Assembly: GCF_000967545.1 (NCBI RefSeq) | Contig: NZ_JXXV01000014.1 | Location: forward strand, 164,482-228,481 | Direction: 5' to 3' | Source: Vibrio galatheae | Lineage (GTDB): Bacteria > Pseudomonadota > Gammaproteobacteria > Enterobacterales > Vibrionaceae | Length of the DNA stretch: 64,000 bases | Shown: positions 8,940-17,288 of the stretch, piece by piece | Layout of the letters: every line of letters begins with the position of its first letter | How positions within the stretch are numbered: the stretch's first letter is position 1 | Translations under genes and position numbers: made by a program | Notes under the pieces: model-generated | Seen by the model: the letters and a program-made list of their open reading frames with translations, nothing else | What the model was told of the DNA's origin: nothing | The model's database searches: none

Positions 8940-10038
8940 ATGTTTGAAATCAATCCTATTAAAAACCGCCTAAAGGATGTGTCTGAGCGCACAAATGTCC
9001 TGAGGGGGTACCTTTGACTATGACGCAAAACAAGAGCGTCTAGAAGAAGTCAACGCAGAACTTGAACAACCCGATGTATGGAACGAACCTGAGCGTGCGC
9101 AAGCGCTAGGTAAAGAGCGTTCTGCATTGGAAGCGGTTGTAGAAACGATTGATCTTCTGGATCAAGGCGTAGAAGATGTTGATGGTCTTCTAGAGCTTGC
9201 CGTTGAAGAACAAGATCAAGAAACCTTTGATGAAATTGAACCTGAGCTGGCTGAACTGGAAGCTAAACTAGAGAAGCTTGAATTCCGCCGCATGTTCTCT
9301 GGTGACCACGATGCCTCCGACTGCTACATTGATTTGCAGTCAGGTTCTGGTGGTACAGAGGCGCAAGACTGGACATCAATGATGTTGCGCATGTATTTGC
9401 GTTGGGCTGAAGCTAAAGGCTTTAAGACTGAGGTTATTGAAGTTTCTGAAGGTGAAGTGGCTGGCCTAAAAGGCGCTACGGTTAAAATTTCTGGCGAATA
9501 CGCTTACGGCTGGTTGCGCACTGAGACAGGTGTTCACCGCTTAGTCCGCAAGTCGCCATTTGATTCAAGTGGCCGTCGTCATACATCGTTTGCTTCTGCG
9601 TTTATCTACCCAGAGATTGATGACAACATTGATATCGACATTAACCCTTCTGATCTGCGTATTGACGTATACCGCGCTTCAGGTGCGGGTGGTCAGCACG
9701 TCAACACCACGGAATCTGCGGTACGTATTACTCACGTCCCGACCAACACTGTGGTTCAATGTCAGAATGATCGTTCTCAGCACAAGAACAAAGATCAAGC
9801 GATGAAGCAACTTCGCGCCAAACTGTTTGAATTAGAGATTCAAAAGCAGAACGCAGAGAAGCAAGCCAACGAAGATGCCAAATCTGACATCGGTTGGGGC
9901 AGCCAGATCCGTTCTTACGTTCTGGATGATTCTCGCATCAAAGATTTACGAACAGGCGTTGAAAACCGCAACACTCAAGCGGTACTTGATGGCGACCTAG
10001 ACAAATTTATCGAAGCTAGCCTGAAATCAGGTCTTTAA
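8940..10038 (+). CDS. prfB: Peptide chain release factor 2, made by programmed +1 frameshift
   Basis: RF2 recognises UAA and UGA and triggers peptide release. Translation starts at ATG 8940 and meets an in-frame UGA at codon 26 (9015-9017). A +1 shift at CTT there joins the frame that begins at GAC 9016 and runs to TAA 10036-10038, giving 365 residues, the same length as E. coli RF2. The second part holds the stop-reading SPF tripeptide ([10 protein letters not shown]) and the catalytic GGQ ([14 protein letters not shown]). A simple ORF search misses the first 60 or so codons because of the shift. lysS follows 42 bases later, as in E. coli. Confidence 0.97.
9003..9018 (+). promoter_or_regulatory. 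prfB: prfB autoregulatory +1 frameshift site
   Basis: An internal Shine-Dalgarno-like AGGGGG (9003-9008) lies three bases before the slippery CTT TGA C (9012-9018), the same elements as in E. coli. When RF2 is scarce the ribosome pauses at UGA and slips forward, restoring RF2 synthesis. Confidence 0.97.
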
Positions 10039-10080
10039 GCTTTTCACCGACACTCAAAATAGAAACAGGATACATCGAAA

Positions 10081-11598
10081 ATGACTGATGCTGTTCAAAA
10101 CGATATTCAACAAGAAGAAAATAAGCTGATTGCTGAGCGCCGCGCTAAATTGGACGAGATCCGTAAAAGCTGCAAAGCTAATGGCCACCCAAACGACTTC
10201 CGTCGTGACGCACTAGCGGGCGACCTTCAAAAAGAGTTCGGTGAGAAGACTAAGGAAGAGCTAGAAGCGCTTAACCACGTTGTTGCGATCGCAGGTCGAA
10301 TCATGGCGAAACGTGGTCCTTTCCTAGTTATTCAAGAGACTTCAGGTCGTATTCAAGCTTACGCTGCCAAAGACGTTCAGAAAGAGCTGAAAGAGAAGTA
10401 TCAAGGTCTTGATATCGGTGACATCGTTGGTGTGAAAGGCGCTCTACACAAGTCAGGTAAGGGCGATCTTTACGTAAACATGGAAGAGTATGAGTTGCTA
10501 ACCAAGGCACTTCGCCCTCTGCCAGAGAAGTTCCACGGCTTAACGGACCAAGAGATGCGTTACCGTCAGCGTTACGTTGACCTTATCGTTAACCAAGATT
10601 CTCGTGAAGCCTTCATCATTCGTTCTAAGCTAGTATCAGCGATTCGTAACTTCATGAGCTCAAAAGGCTACCTAGAAGTTGAAACGCCAATGATGCACGT
10701 GATCCCTGGTGGTGCGACGGCGCGTCCATTCATCACTCACCACAACGCACTCGACATCGACATGTACCTACGTGTTGCACCTGAGCTTTACCTAAAGCGC
10801 CTAGTCGTGGGTGGTTTTGACCGCGTATTCGAAATCAACCGTAACTTCCGTAACGAAGGTCTTTCGCCACGTCACAACCCAGAATTCACCATGATGGAAT
10901 TCTACCAAGCTTATGCAGACTACAAAGATCTGATGGATCTGACGGAAGAGATGCTAAGCACTGTAGCTATGGATGTTCTTGGTTCAACTTCAATGCCTTA
11001 TGGCGAAGAAACGGTTGAGTTTGGTGGCAAGTACGCGCGCATGAGCATGTTTGAAGCGATCAAGCACTACAATCCAGATCACGCAGAGATTCAAGCCCTG
11101 ACTGAAGCTGATCTTACCGATCGTGACAAGATGGTTGCGATTGCGAAATCAGTGCATGTAGAAGTTGAAACATTCTGGACATGTGGTCAGCTACTGGAAG
11201 AGATCTTTGGTGAAACGGCTGAACCTCAATTGATTCAACCAACGTTTATCACGGGCTACCCAGCAGATATTTCACCATTGGCACGTCGTAGCGACGACAA
11301 TCCGTTCTTTACTGACCGCTTTGAATTCTTCATCGGGGGTCGTGAAGTGGCGAATGGTTTCTCTGAGCTTAACGATGCAGAAGATCAAGATGCGCGTTTT
11401 AAAGCGCAGGTTGATGCAAAAGACGCAGGTGATGATGAAGCAATGTATTACGATGCAGATTACATCACGGCACTAGAGCACGGCCTACCGCCAACAGCGG
11501 GCCAAGGTATTGGTATTGACCGTCTAGCGATGCTATTTACCAACACGCACACAATCCGCGATGTGATTTTGTTCCCGGCGATGCGCCCACAAGCCTAG
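10081..11598 (+). CDS. lysS: Lysyl-tRNA synthetase, class II
   Basis: A 505-residue class II aminoacyl-tRNA synthetase that charges tRNA-Lys. An N-terminal OB-fold anticodon-binding domain (about residues 65-145) is followed by the catalytic core with motif 1 around YLEVETPMM, motif 2 in [15 protein letters not shown] and motif 3 in [11 protein letters not shown]. The length matches E. coli LysS. It probably shares a transcript with prfB. The strong terminator downstream isolates it from vpsR. Confidence 0.97.
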   Translation: MTDAVQNDIQQEENKLIAERRAKLDEIRKSCKANGHPNDFRRDALAGDLQKEFGEKTKEELEALNHVVAIAGRIMAKRGPFLVIQETSGRIQAYAAKDVQKELKEKYQGLDIGDIVGVKGALHKSGKGDLYVNMEEYELLTKALRPLPEKFHGLTDQEMRYRQRYVDLIVNQDSREAFIIRSKLVSAIRNFMSSKGYLEVETPMMHVIPGGATARPFITHHNALDIDMYLRVAPELYLKRLVVGGFDRVFEINRNFRNEGLSPRHNPEFTMMEFYQAYADYKDLMDLTEEMLSTVAMDVLGSTSMPYGEETVEFGGKYARMSMFEAIKHYNPDHAEIQALTEADLTDRDKMVAIAKSVHVEVETFWTCGQLLEEIFGETAEPQLIQPTFITGYPADISPLARRSDDNPFFTDRFEFFIGGREVANGFSELNDAEDQDARFKAQVDAKDAGDDEAMYYDADYITALEHGLPPTAGQGIGIDRLAMLFTNTHTIRDVILFPAMRPQA

Positions 11599-11621
11599 TT
11601 GGTCGAAACCTTGCACGACAG

Positions 11622-11646
11622 AAAGTCACCTTCGGGTGACTTTTTT
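11622..11646 (+). terminator. Terminator of prfB-lysS
   Basis: A nine-base-pair stem (11622-11630 with 11635-11643) closed by a TTCG tetraloop, followed by T residues. Confidence 0.93.
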
Positions 11647-11788
11647 GTATGCAGCGCGGCAAGCCGAATGTCTGACAAGGAAAGTGCGGAGTTCATACAC
11701 TGTGAAAGGAAATGGGCAGATGGCTATTTTCCGACAAGTCTCTCAATGAGTGTGGAAAAAGGGCAATATGACCTCTAGTCTTAACTGT

Positions 11789-11819
11789 GAGACAGATTAT
11801 TGGAGTAAGTCTCTATAAT
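11789..11819 (+). promoter_or_regulatory. Candidate vpsR promoter
   Basis: A perfect -10 hexamer TATAAT at 11814-11819 has only a poor -35 match (GAGACA) about 17 bases upstream. It is the best sigma-70-like element in the spacer before vpsR, which suggests activator-assisted transcription. This is inference from the hexamer only. Confidence 0.4.
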
Positions 11820-11890
11820 GTAACCACACATATTTCTTAGTGTGTGTTCGAGCACTCAGTATTTACATTGTCAAAAAAAGGACCAGCTTC

Positions 11891-13225
11891 ATGGGTAATC
11901 AATTCCGAATGGATTCCGTTCCAGGTTCATTGGTTGTAGTGGGAGGAACCTATGAGCCGTGGCTGTCAGTATTAGAACAAGTGGGTTGGAGATGTACTCA
12001 GTGTGGAGATTTGCGTAAGGCGGATGCATTGTTTACCGAAACTGGCCCATGTATCGGTATCGTTGACCTTAGCCATGACGAATTCAGTCTCAATGGTATT
12101 GCTAACTTGGTAAGTAAGCATAAGCAAGTACGCTGGCTCGCGTTTATTCGTGAGTCTCAACTAAGCTCAGATACTATTTGCCAGTTTATCGTTAACTTTT
12201 GTATCGACTTCTTCACCGCGCCAATTCCAGACGCTCAACTGTTAAGTACCATAGGCCACCAATTGGGAATGCTAAAACTCGAAAAAAAGGTGTGGCCACA
12301 TTATGGTAACCAAAGTGATATGGGATTGATTGGCGACTCGATTCCAGTCAAACGCTTACGTGATCAAATCAAACGTATTGGTCCAACGGATGTTAGCATC
12401 TTAATTTACGGTGAAAACGGGACGGGCAAAGAGACGGTGGCTCGTGCGGTACACCGAACTTCTGCTCGCGCAAACAAAGAATTCATATCGGTCAATTGCC
12501 GCGCCATGTCAGAGCGTCGCATTGAAAGTGATCTGTTTGGTATCAATCGCGACGATCTTAGTGAACCTTCCATTTTAGAAAAAGCTCATGGCGGGACTAT
12601 CTTACTCAACGATATCCTCACTTTACCGAAATCTCAGCAGTTCAACCTTTTGCGCTTTCTACAAGAGGGAATGGTCGATACACCATCCGGACGCAAAGAA
12701 GTCGATGTTCGTGTGTTAGCTGCAAATTCTGCGGATATTGAAAAGGCGCTCATTGATGGCGATTTCAATGAGGAACTTTATCACTACATTAATGTGCTAC
12801 GTATTAACGTCCCAAGCCTGAAAGAACGCGCTGGAGATATCAACATTCTGGCTCGCCACTTTTTGCAGGAGTATTCGAAAGAGTACAACGCTCAAGCGCG
12901 CAGTTTTACCGAAGAAGCGGCTCGCTCGTTAACGCGCTACCATTGGCCGGGTAATGTACGTGAACTGATGAATCAAATTAAACGCATCGTATTGATGTCT
13001 GATACGGTAATGCTTGATGAAGTTCACCTTGACCTGCCAAAACGTAGCGATAGTCGACGTAGTTTGAAGAGTATTCGTGAACGAAGTGAGAGAGATGCAT
13101 TGTTATTGGTGCTGGAATCTCACTCAGGCCAAGTCTCGATGGCTGCCAAAGAATTGGGTGTTTCACGTGCAACTATGTATCGTTTATTAAACAAACACAA
13201 TCTCATTTCGGACATTCCGGTTTAG
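11891..13225 (+). CDS. vpsR: VpsR, c-di-GMP-responsive biofilm transcription activator
   Basis: A 444-residue NtrC-type regulator. ATG 11891 is chosen because AAAGGA precedes it and the length then equals V. cholerae VpsR; the open frame extends 17 codons further upstream without a good site. A receiver-like domain carries Asp59 in IVDL, the predicted phosphorylation site of VpsR. The AAA+ domain keeps Walker A (GENGTGKE) but has LLNDI where Walker B is normally LxDE, and lacks the GAFTGA loop (LFGINRDDLSEPS instead), so it is not expected to drive sigma-54. A Fis-type helix-turn-helix closes the protein (AAKELGVSRATMYRLLNKH). Position directly after lysS matches V. cholerae. VpsR activates vps exopolysaccharide genes. 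Confidence 0.95.
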   Translation: MGNQFRMDSVPGSLVVVGGTYEPWLSVLEQVGWRCTQCGDLRKADALFTETGPCIGIVDLSHDEFSLNGIANLVSKHKQVRWLAFIRESQLSSDTICQFIVNFCIDFFTAPIPDAQLLSTIGHQLGMLKLEKKVWPHYGNQSDMGLIGDSIPVKRLRDQIKRIGPTDVSILIYGENGTGKETVARAVHRTSARANKEFISVNCRAMSERRIESDLFGINRDDLSEPSILEKAHGGTILLNDILTLPKSQQFNLLRFLQEGMVDTPSGRKEVDVRVLAANSADIEKALIDGDFNEELYHYINVLRINVPSLKERAGDINILARHFLQEYSKEYNAQARSFTEEAARSLTRYHWPGNVRELMNQIKRIVLMSDTVMLDEVHLDLPKRSDSRRSLKSIRERSERDALLLVLESHSGQVSMAAKELGVSRATMYRLLNKHNLISDIPV

Positions 13226-13242
13226 TTAATTGATTTGTAAAT

Positions 13243-13275
13243 AAAAACCGCGCGGTAAATCGCGCGGTTTTTATT
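13243..13275 (+). terminator. Terminator of vpsR
   Basis: A perfect 12-base-pair stem (13243-13254 with 13261-13272), loop GTAAAT, then T-rich sequence. From here to 13495 I see only AT-rich DNA and a small hairpin at 13431-13446. Confidence 0.92.
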
Positions 13276-13495
13276 TATCGGCTAACAGGATGTGTGGTGC
13301 TTAATATATTCCCTAGTCGAATATCTTATATTTAAACGAAAGAGTGGGTTACATATAGGTTAATAAATTGTTTTCGATGTTTAGCCGATAAAGTGGTTGA
13401 AATATCACCTTCGATGCATAGAATTTAACCATGAGCTCAGGCTCATACCCATCAAACTATTTTTTGGATTTTTTACATTAGCTAGGAGGCGCACA

Positions 13496-13615
13496 ATGAA
13501 ACATTTTACTGTTCAATCATTTATCTGTGCGTCTGCCGATCGTTCCATTAACGCTATGGGCGCAATTAAACGCCGTACGTTTATCGCCGATCGAAAACTA
13601 GACACATCAATGTAA
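13496..13615 (+). CDS. Small basic protein of unknown function, 39 residues
   Basis: ATG 13496 follows a near-ideal ribosome-binding site, AGGAGG at 13484-13489, which is the main reason to believe this short frame is translated. The product is 39 residues, begins MKHFTVQSFICASADR and contains a basic patch (IKRRTF). I recognise no family. The same frame is open 33 codons further upstream without a comparable start signal. It precedes a DUF1127 gene by 111 bases, which include an imperfect hairpin near 13638-13663; no terminator separates them, so they may be co-transcribed. Confidence 0.5.
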   Translation: MKHFTVQSFICASADRSINAMGAIKRRTFIADRKLDTSM

Positions 13616-13726
13616 TTAATCCGTATCCTTTTTTTAATTGGCTGCGGAAAAGCAGCGAATTAAAACACTCTAAATCCTTAGATTCGTTGATCTTTTCCCA
13701 GCACTAAACTCAACTGGAGAAAACTC

Positions 13727-13978
13727 ATGAGTCATTCTGTTTATCTAAAACTTGCCACTCTTTTGGTTAAAGCGGACTTACGTCAAGAAGAACGTCAATG
13801 GAAACGTAAACTTCGCCGTAGTGCTTTCGATATTCCTTGGGACAATGCACATCTGCTACGCGATATTGGTCTAGAGCAAGATGGTCGTCCTATTGGCTTT
13901 AGCGAACCAGACAGTGTCAAAGCTGAGCGTCGTATTCGTCACCTTCGTCGTGTGTTAAGTGCGCGAATACCCACGTAA
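13727..13978 (+). CDS. DUF1127 domain small protein
   Basis: An 83-residue basic protein. The segment AHLLRDIGLEQDGRP (about residues 43-57) is the signature of DUF1127 (YjiS-like) proteins, preceded by an arginine-rich helix (RQWKRKLRRS). The role of the family is poorly defined; some alphaproteobacterial members bind RNA and affect phosphate or stress responses, which cannot be transferred here. GGAG lies ten bases before ATG 13727. It follows the 39-residue ORF and converges on tas. Confidence 0.8.
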   Translation: MSHSVYLKLATLLVKADLRQEERQWKRKLRRSAFDIPWDNAHLLRDIGLEQDGRPIGFSEPDSVKAERRIRHLRRVLSARIPT

Positions 13979-13984
13979 TTTAAA

Positions 13985-14007
13985 GGGGCAGGTGCTTCTC
14001 CTGCCCC
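13985..14007. terminator. Hairpin between DUF1127 gene and tas
   Basis: An eight-base-pair GC-rich stem (13985-13992 with 14000-14007). Neither side has a long T tract; the minus strand is followed by TTTAAA. It is probably a bidirectional terminator of modest strength. Confidence 0.6.
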
Positions 14008-14013
14008 GATATA

Positions 14014-15048
14014 TTATGGACAAGGATTGGAGTAGGTCGTGCCAATCTCTTGAATACCTTGAAGCAACTCATCAGTTAACATGACATCTAAACTATCAAT
14101 ATTTGACTTAAGCTGTTCTAGGTTTGTCGCGCCAATAATGTTGGAGGCGACAAACGGCCTTTGGTTGACGAATGCCAATGCCATTTGTGCTGGATCCAGT
14201 CCATGTTGTTTCGCGAGATCAACATAAGCTTGGGTCGCTTGTTCACCCTGTGGTGTAAAGTAACGTACAAAGCGTTCAAATAGAGAGCAGCGAGCGCCTT
14301 CAGGGCGAGCTCCTTGTAAATACTTACCGCTCAAACAGCCGAAAGCGAGTGGAGAGTACGCCAGCAACTGGACACCTTCATAGTGACTAATTTCAGACAG
14401 TCCGACTTCAAAACTGCGGTTGAGCAAGTTATATGGATTTTGGATTGAAACGATCCGCGGTAGCTCGTGTTTTTCTGCTAGGCGAAGTAGTGTCATGACG
14501 CCCCAAGGGGTTTCGTTGGACACGCCAATATAGCGCACCTTACCAGCTTTGATCAGTTCTGCGAGAGCTTCGAGTGTTTCAATCAACGTTACCTCTTCCT
14601 GGTCATCAGGATAGGGGTAATTTAGCTGACCAAAACAGTTGGTTTGCCTTTGCGGCCAATGTAATTGGTACAAGTCAACATAATCGGTTTGCAGACGCTG
14701 TAAGCTATCATCAATCGCGAGGTGAATGTTTTTTCTGTCTAAGCTCATGTTGTCGCGAATATAGGGCACGTTTCTCGGCCCTGCTACTTTGGTCGCTAAG
14801 ACCACTTTCTCACGTTTGCCCGATTTAGCTAGCCAGTTGCCAATGTATTGCTCCGTTAAACCTTGCGATTTACCGTTCGGTGGCACGGGATACATTTCCG
14901 CGGTATCAATAAAGTTCACCCCACGTTCGAGGGCGTAATCAAGCTGACTAAATGCCTGTTGCTCGGTGTTTTGTTCACCAAAAGTCATGGTGCCAAGACA
15001 GATCTTACTTACTTCCAAAGTGGAATGAGGTAACTTGTTGTATTGCAT
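14014..15048 (-). CDS. tas: NADP(H)-dependent aldo-keto reductase Tas
   Basis: A 344-residue TIM-barrel aldo-keto reductase close in length to E. coli Tas (346). Seen are the N-terminal LGTMTFGEQNTE, the catalytic-tetrad segments FIDTAEMYP (Asp, Tyr), ATKVAG (Lys) and DLYQLHWPQRQT (His), and the cofactor-binding IIGATNLEQLKSNI near the C-terminus. The physiological substrate is uncertain. AAGGAAG precedes ATG 15048. Its neighbourhood with mutH and rppH is also found in E. coli. Confidence 0.9.
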   Translation of the reverse strand: MQYNKLPHSTLEVSKICLGTMTFGEQNTEQQAFSQLDYALERGVNFIDTAEMYPVPPNGKSQGLTEQYIGNWLAKSGKREKVVLATKVAGPRNVPYIRDNMSLDRKNIHLAIDDSLQRLQTDYVDLYQLHWPQRQTNCFGQLNYPYPDDQEEVTLIETLEALAELIKAGKVRYIGVSNETPWGVMTLLRLAEKHELPRIVSIQNPYNLLNRSFEVGLSEISHYEGVQLLAYSPLAFGCLSGKYLQGARPEGARCSLFERFVRYFTPQGEQATQAYVDLAKQHGLDPAQMALAFVNQRPFVASNIIGATNLEQLKSNIDSLDVMLTDELLQGIQEIGTTYSNPCP

Positions 15049-15176
15049 CGATCTTCCTTGTCGTCACAGTGAAATGATCCCACTATAGGGGATTTAAGCA
15101 TGAGTAGAAAAGGGGCGCTGGTAACAAATTCGCAAAATTTCCCAAGTTGGCTACTATTGTCTAATGGAGGTGAAGT

Positions 15177-15488
15177 ATGCAAAAGAGTCAGCTAGATAAA
15201 TGGATTCATAGTCCTCATAAGGAGAGCTATCAGCCACCAAGAGTATTTGTGATCAGCTGTTCGGACTTATCCCAGTATCTATTAGCCGTTGAGTATAAGC
15301 ACAAGTTAGAGCCGATCCGAGTGAATGACGAGCCGGTGCAATTTGATTCGCTTGAACAAGTGAAAGAAGAGTTGCAAAGGTTGGGTGTTGAACGCGCTTA
15401 CTTAAGAGTTCACAACGTTTATGATGAATGTGGCGCCGGTGATGGGCCGCTTTACCATGATGCAGAGTTGCCACTCGTCACTCACTAA
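15177..15488 (+). CDS. DUF6482-like small protein
   Basis: A 103-residue soluble protein with a strong ribosome-binding site (GGAGGTGA) before ATG 15177. The pattern of a short beta-rich domain with a segment like [21 protein letters not shown] resembles the family I remember as DUF6482, found in marine gammaproteobacteria, with no known function. It converges on mutH, and the two coding regions overlap by four bases at 15485-15488. The family call is from memory and should be treated as tentative. Confidence 0.65.
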   Translation: MQKSQLDKWIHSPHKESYQPPRVFVISCSDLSQYLLAVEYKHKLEPIRVNDEPVQFDSLEQVKEELQRLGVERAYLRVHNVYDECGAGDGPLYHDAELPLVTH

Positions 15489-16150
15489 ACAAAGTGGCGG
15501 GCAAGGATACTTTCAGTAAATTGCGTTCGTAAATAAAAGCCTCTCGGCAGTGTCTTTATCGGTTTACCACTCGCCCCGTAAGCCTCTGTCAGCACGCGAC
15601 CATTTGCTGCTTTGGGGCGCAGTTGCAACACTTGGCCGTGGCGTGCTGTAATCTGCTCAATTCGACCAAGGACAATGAATTCCATCAATTCTTCCCAATC
15701 TTCTTTGAGCTGAAGTTCCTCGCTTGCAGTTGGCGACCAGATCAAGGGGGAACCGACACAGCGTTCGCCAAGGGGGATCTCTCGCTCTCCCTCGACAGGA
15801 ATCCATAATACTCGTGAGAGCTTATTCCGCACGTGGCTGGTTTCCCATGTCAGACCATGTACGCCCGTCAGAGGAGCGACACAAACGAACGTCGTTTCAA
15901 GCGGCTTACCTGAATAACTGATAGGGATAGTTTTAAGCTCAATCCCAAGCTTTTCAAAGTCTTGTGTTGGTTTACTCCCCGCGATCGCCCCTAAATGCCA
16001 TTCTAATAGCTGACCTACCCAACCTTTATCGCGGCGTAGATCTGGGGGAACCGCTATCCCTGCTTCTTGGGCGAGATTGGCCAAGTTGACACCTGCAATA
16101 TTTTTCGCTCGTTCTAGAAGTTCTTGCTCGGAAGTAGGTTCTGGTTTCAT
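15485..16150 (-). CDS. mutH: DNA mismatch repair endonuclease MutH
   Basis: A 221-residue type II-like endonuclease that nicks the unmethylated strand at hemimethylated GATC during mismatch repair with MutS and MutL. The active-site pattern Asp...Glu-x-Lys is visible in [12 protein letters not shown] (about residues 63-74). Its presence implies Dam methylation, in line with GATC sites in the neighbouring spacer. The start ATG 16150 faces a 617-base spacer toward rppH, which is divergent. Confidence 0.95.
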   Translation of the reverse strand: MKPEPTSEQELLERAKNIAGVNLANLAQEAGIAVPPDLRRDKGWVGQLLEWHLGAIAGSKPTQDFEKLGIELKTIPISYSGKPLETTFVCVAPLTGVHGLTWETSHVRNKLSRVLWIPVEGEREIPLGERCVGSPLIWSPTASEELQLKEDWEELMEFIVLGRIEQITARHGQVLQLRPKAANGRVLTEAYGASGKPIKTLPRGFYLRTQFTESILARHFV

Positions 16151-16253
16151 GACATGTACGGCAGAGTGGAAAGTACATATTGTAGCGAACTAGAGAAAAA
16201 ATACGACTGTCGAGAGATTGATCATTGTGAGTAAAAGATCATCAATATAATGG

Positions 16254-16732
16254 TTATCCACAGTTTTTGGGTGATGAATCACTAAATTTTTCTGATATGT
16301 ATGAATAAACAGGGGTTTTATCGAGACAAAATGCTTGAAATTTTCGCTTAGTCTAGCATGTATTGCGATCTGATGTGGATAAGCTAGCGCATGGTTGATC
16401 TTTGACCGATCTGTTGATGTCGTGTATTGCGCGGTGTTTTAAGCAATGTCAAAAAAATAAATTAAAATTAAGTTGATGTATTTTATGTATTTTATTTTTT
16501 GTTGGTAATTCTCTGATTAACTCTCAATTGGAATTTGTACGACGATTGATCACTTTCACATTGATTTTTCACATAGTTATACACAGAAAAGGTGAATAAA
16601 TGTGGCCTATGTCTCACTGTTATGTGTGTAACCTTAGTTTTGGATGAAAGTTATACATAAAGAGTAAGGAAAGTAATATTTTTCGCTTTAGTCACACTAG
16701 TAAGTTTGCTCCTGCTGGGGATATGTGGAAAA
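16254..16732. promoter_or_regulatory. DnaA-box cluster in mutH-rppH spacer (DARS2-like)
   Basis: The 617-base spacer holds five exact matches to the DnaA box TTWTNCACA: 16254-16262 (+, TTATCCACA), 16374-16382 (-, TTATCCACA), 16565-16573 (+), 16577-16585 (+, TTATACACA) and 16724-16732 (-). Single-mismatch boxes lie at 16623-16631 (-), 16651-16659 (+) and 16688-16696 (+). Six GATC sites (16220-16551) and a very AT-rich tract (about 16448-16500) accompany them. As I recall, in E. coli the DnaA-reactivating sequence DARS2 occupies this same mutH-nudH spacer, so conservation of position argues for the same role, regenerating ATP-DnaA. Function is inference. Promoters of the flanking genes must also lie here. 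Confidence 0.7.
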
Positions 16733-16767
16733 ATCACTGTAATTAAGAATTTATTAGAGGTTGGCCA

Positions 16768-17286
16768 GTGATAGATGGCGATGGTTACCGCTTAAATGTG
16801 GGAATTGTAATCTGTAACAGCCATGGTCAGGTCTTCTGGGCTAAACGATACGGACAACACTCTTGGCAATTCCCTCAAGGCGGAATTGATGAAGGTGAAA
16901 CCCCTGAACAGGCAATGTATAGGGAGTTATATGAAGAGGTTGGTCTTACAAAAAAAGATGTAAAGATCGTCGCGACAAGTCGTCATTGGTTAAGGTACAA
17001 ATTACCTAAGCGTCTTGTTCGTTGGGATTCCAAACCTGTTTGTATCGGTCAGAAACAGAAATGGTTTCTGCTGCGACTCGATTGTGATGAATCACGAATT
17101 GATATGTTGCGCGGCAATTCCCCTGAGTTCGATGGTTGGCGTTGGGTAAGCTATTGGTATCCAGTCAGACAAGTGGTTTCTTTTAAGCGCGACGTTTATC
17201 GTCGGGCAATGAAAGAGTTTGCATCAATGGCGATGCCATTTAAACAGCGTAAAGTGAAAGGCAAGCGTAAAAACCGAAGAGGATAG
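16768..17286 (+). CDS. rppH: RNA pyrophosphohydrolase RppH
   Basis: A 172-residue Nudix hydrolase that removes pyrophosphate from mRNA 5' ends, triggering RNase E decay. The Nudix box is complete: [17 protein letters not shown] (about residues 38-54) followed by YEEVGL. The C-terminal tail is strongly basic. The start is GTG with AGAGG upstream. Its stop is two bases before the ptsP start; rppH-ptsP is the same pairing as in E. coli. Confidence 0.96.
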   Translation: MIDGDGYRLNVGIVICNSHGQVFWAKRYGQHSWQFPQGGIDEGETPEQAMYRELYEEVGLTKKDVKIVATSRHWLRYKLPKRLVRWDSKPVCIGQKQKWFLLRLDCDESRIDMLRGNSPEFDGWRWVSYWYPVRQVVSFKRDVYRRAMKEFASMAMPFKQRKVKGKRKNRRG

Positions 17287-17288
17287 AC

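Noticed and set aside
9127..10038. RF2 starting at 9127 as a stand-alone ORF
   Set aside because: It is the downstream part of prfB; the true start is ATG 8940 with a +1 frameshift at 9012-9018.
11840..11890. Upstream extension of vpsR
   Set aside because: The open frame continues, but the ribosome-binding site and V. cholerae VpsR length both point to ATG 11891.
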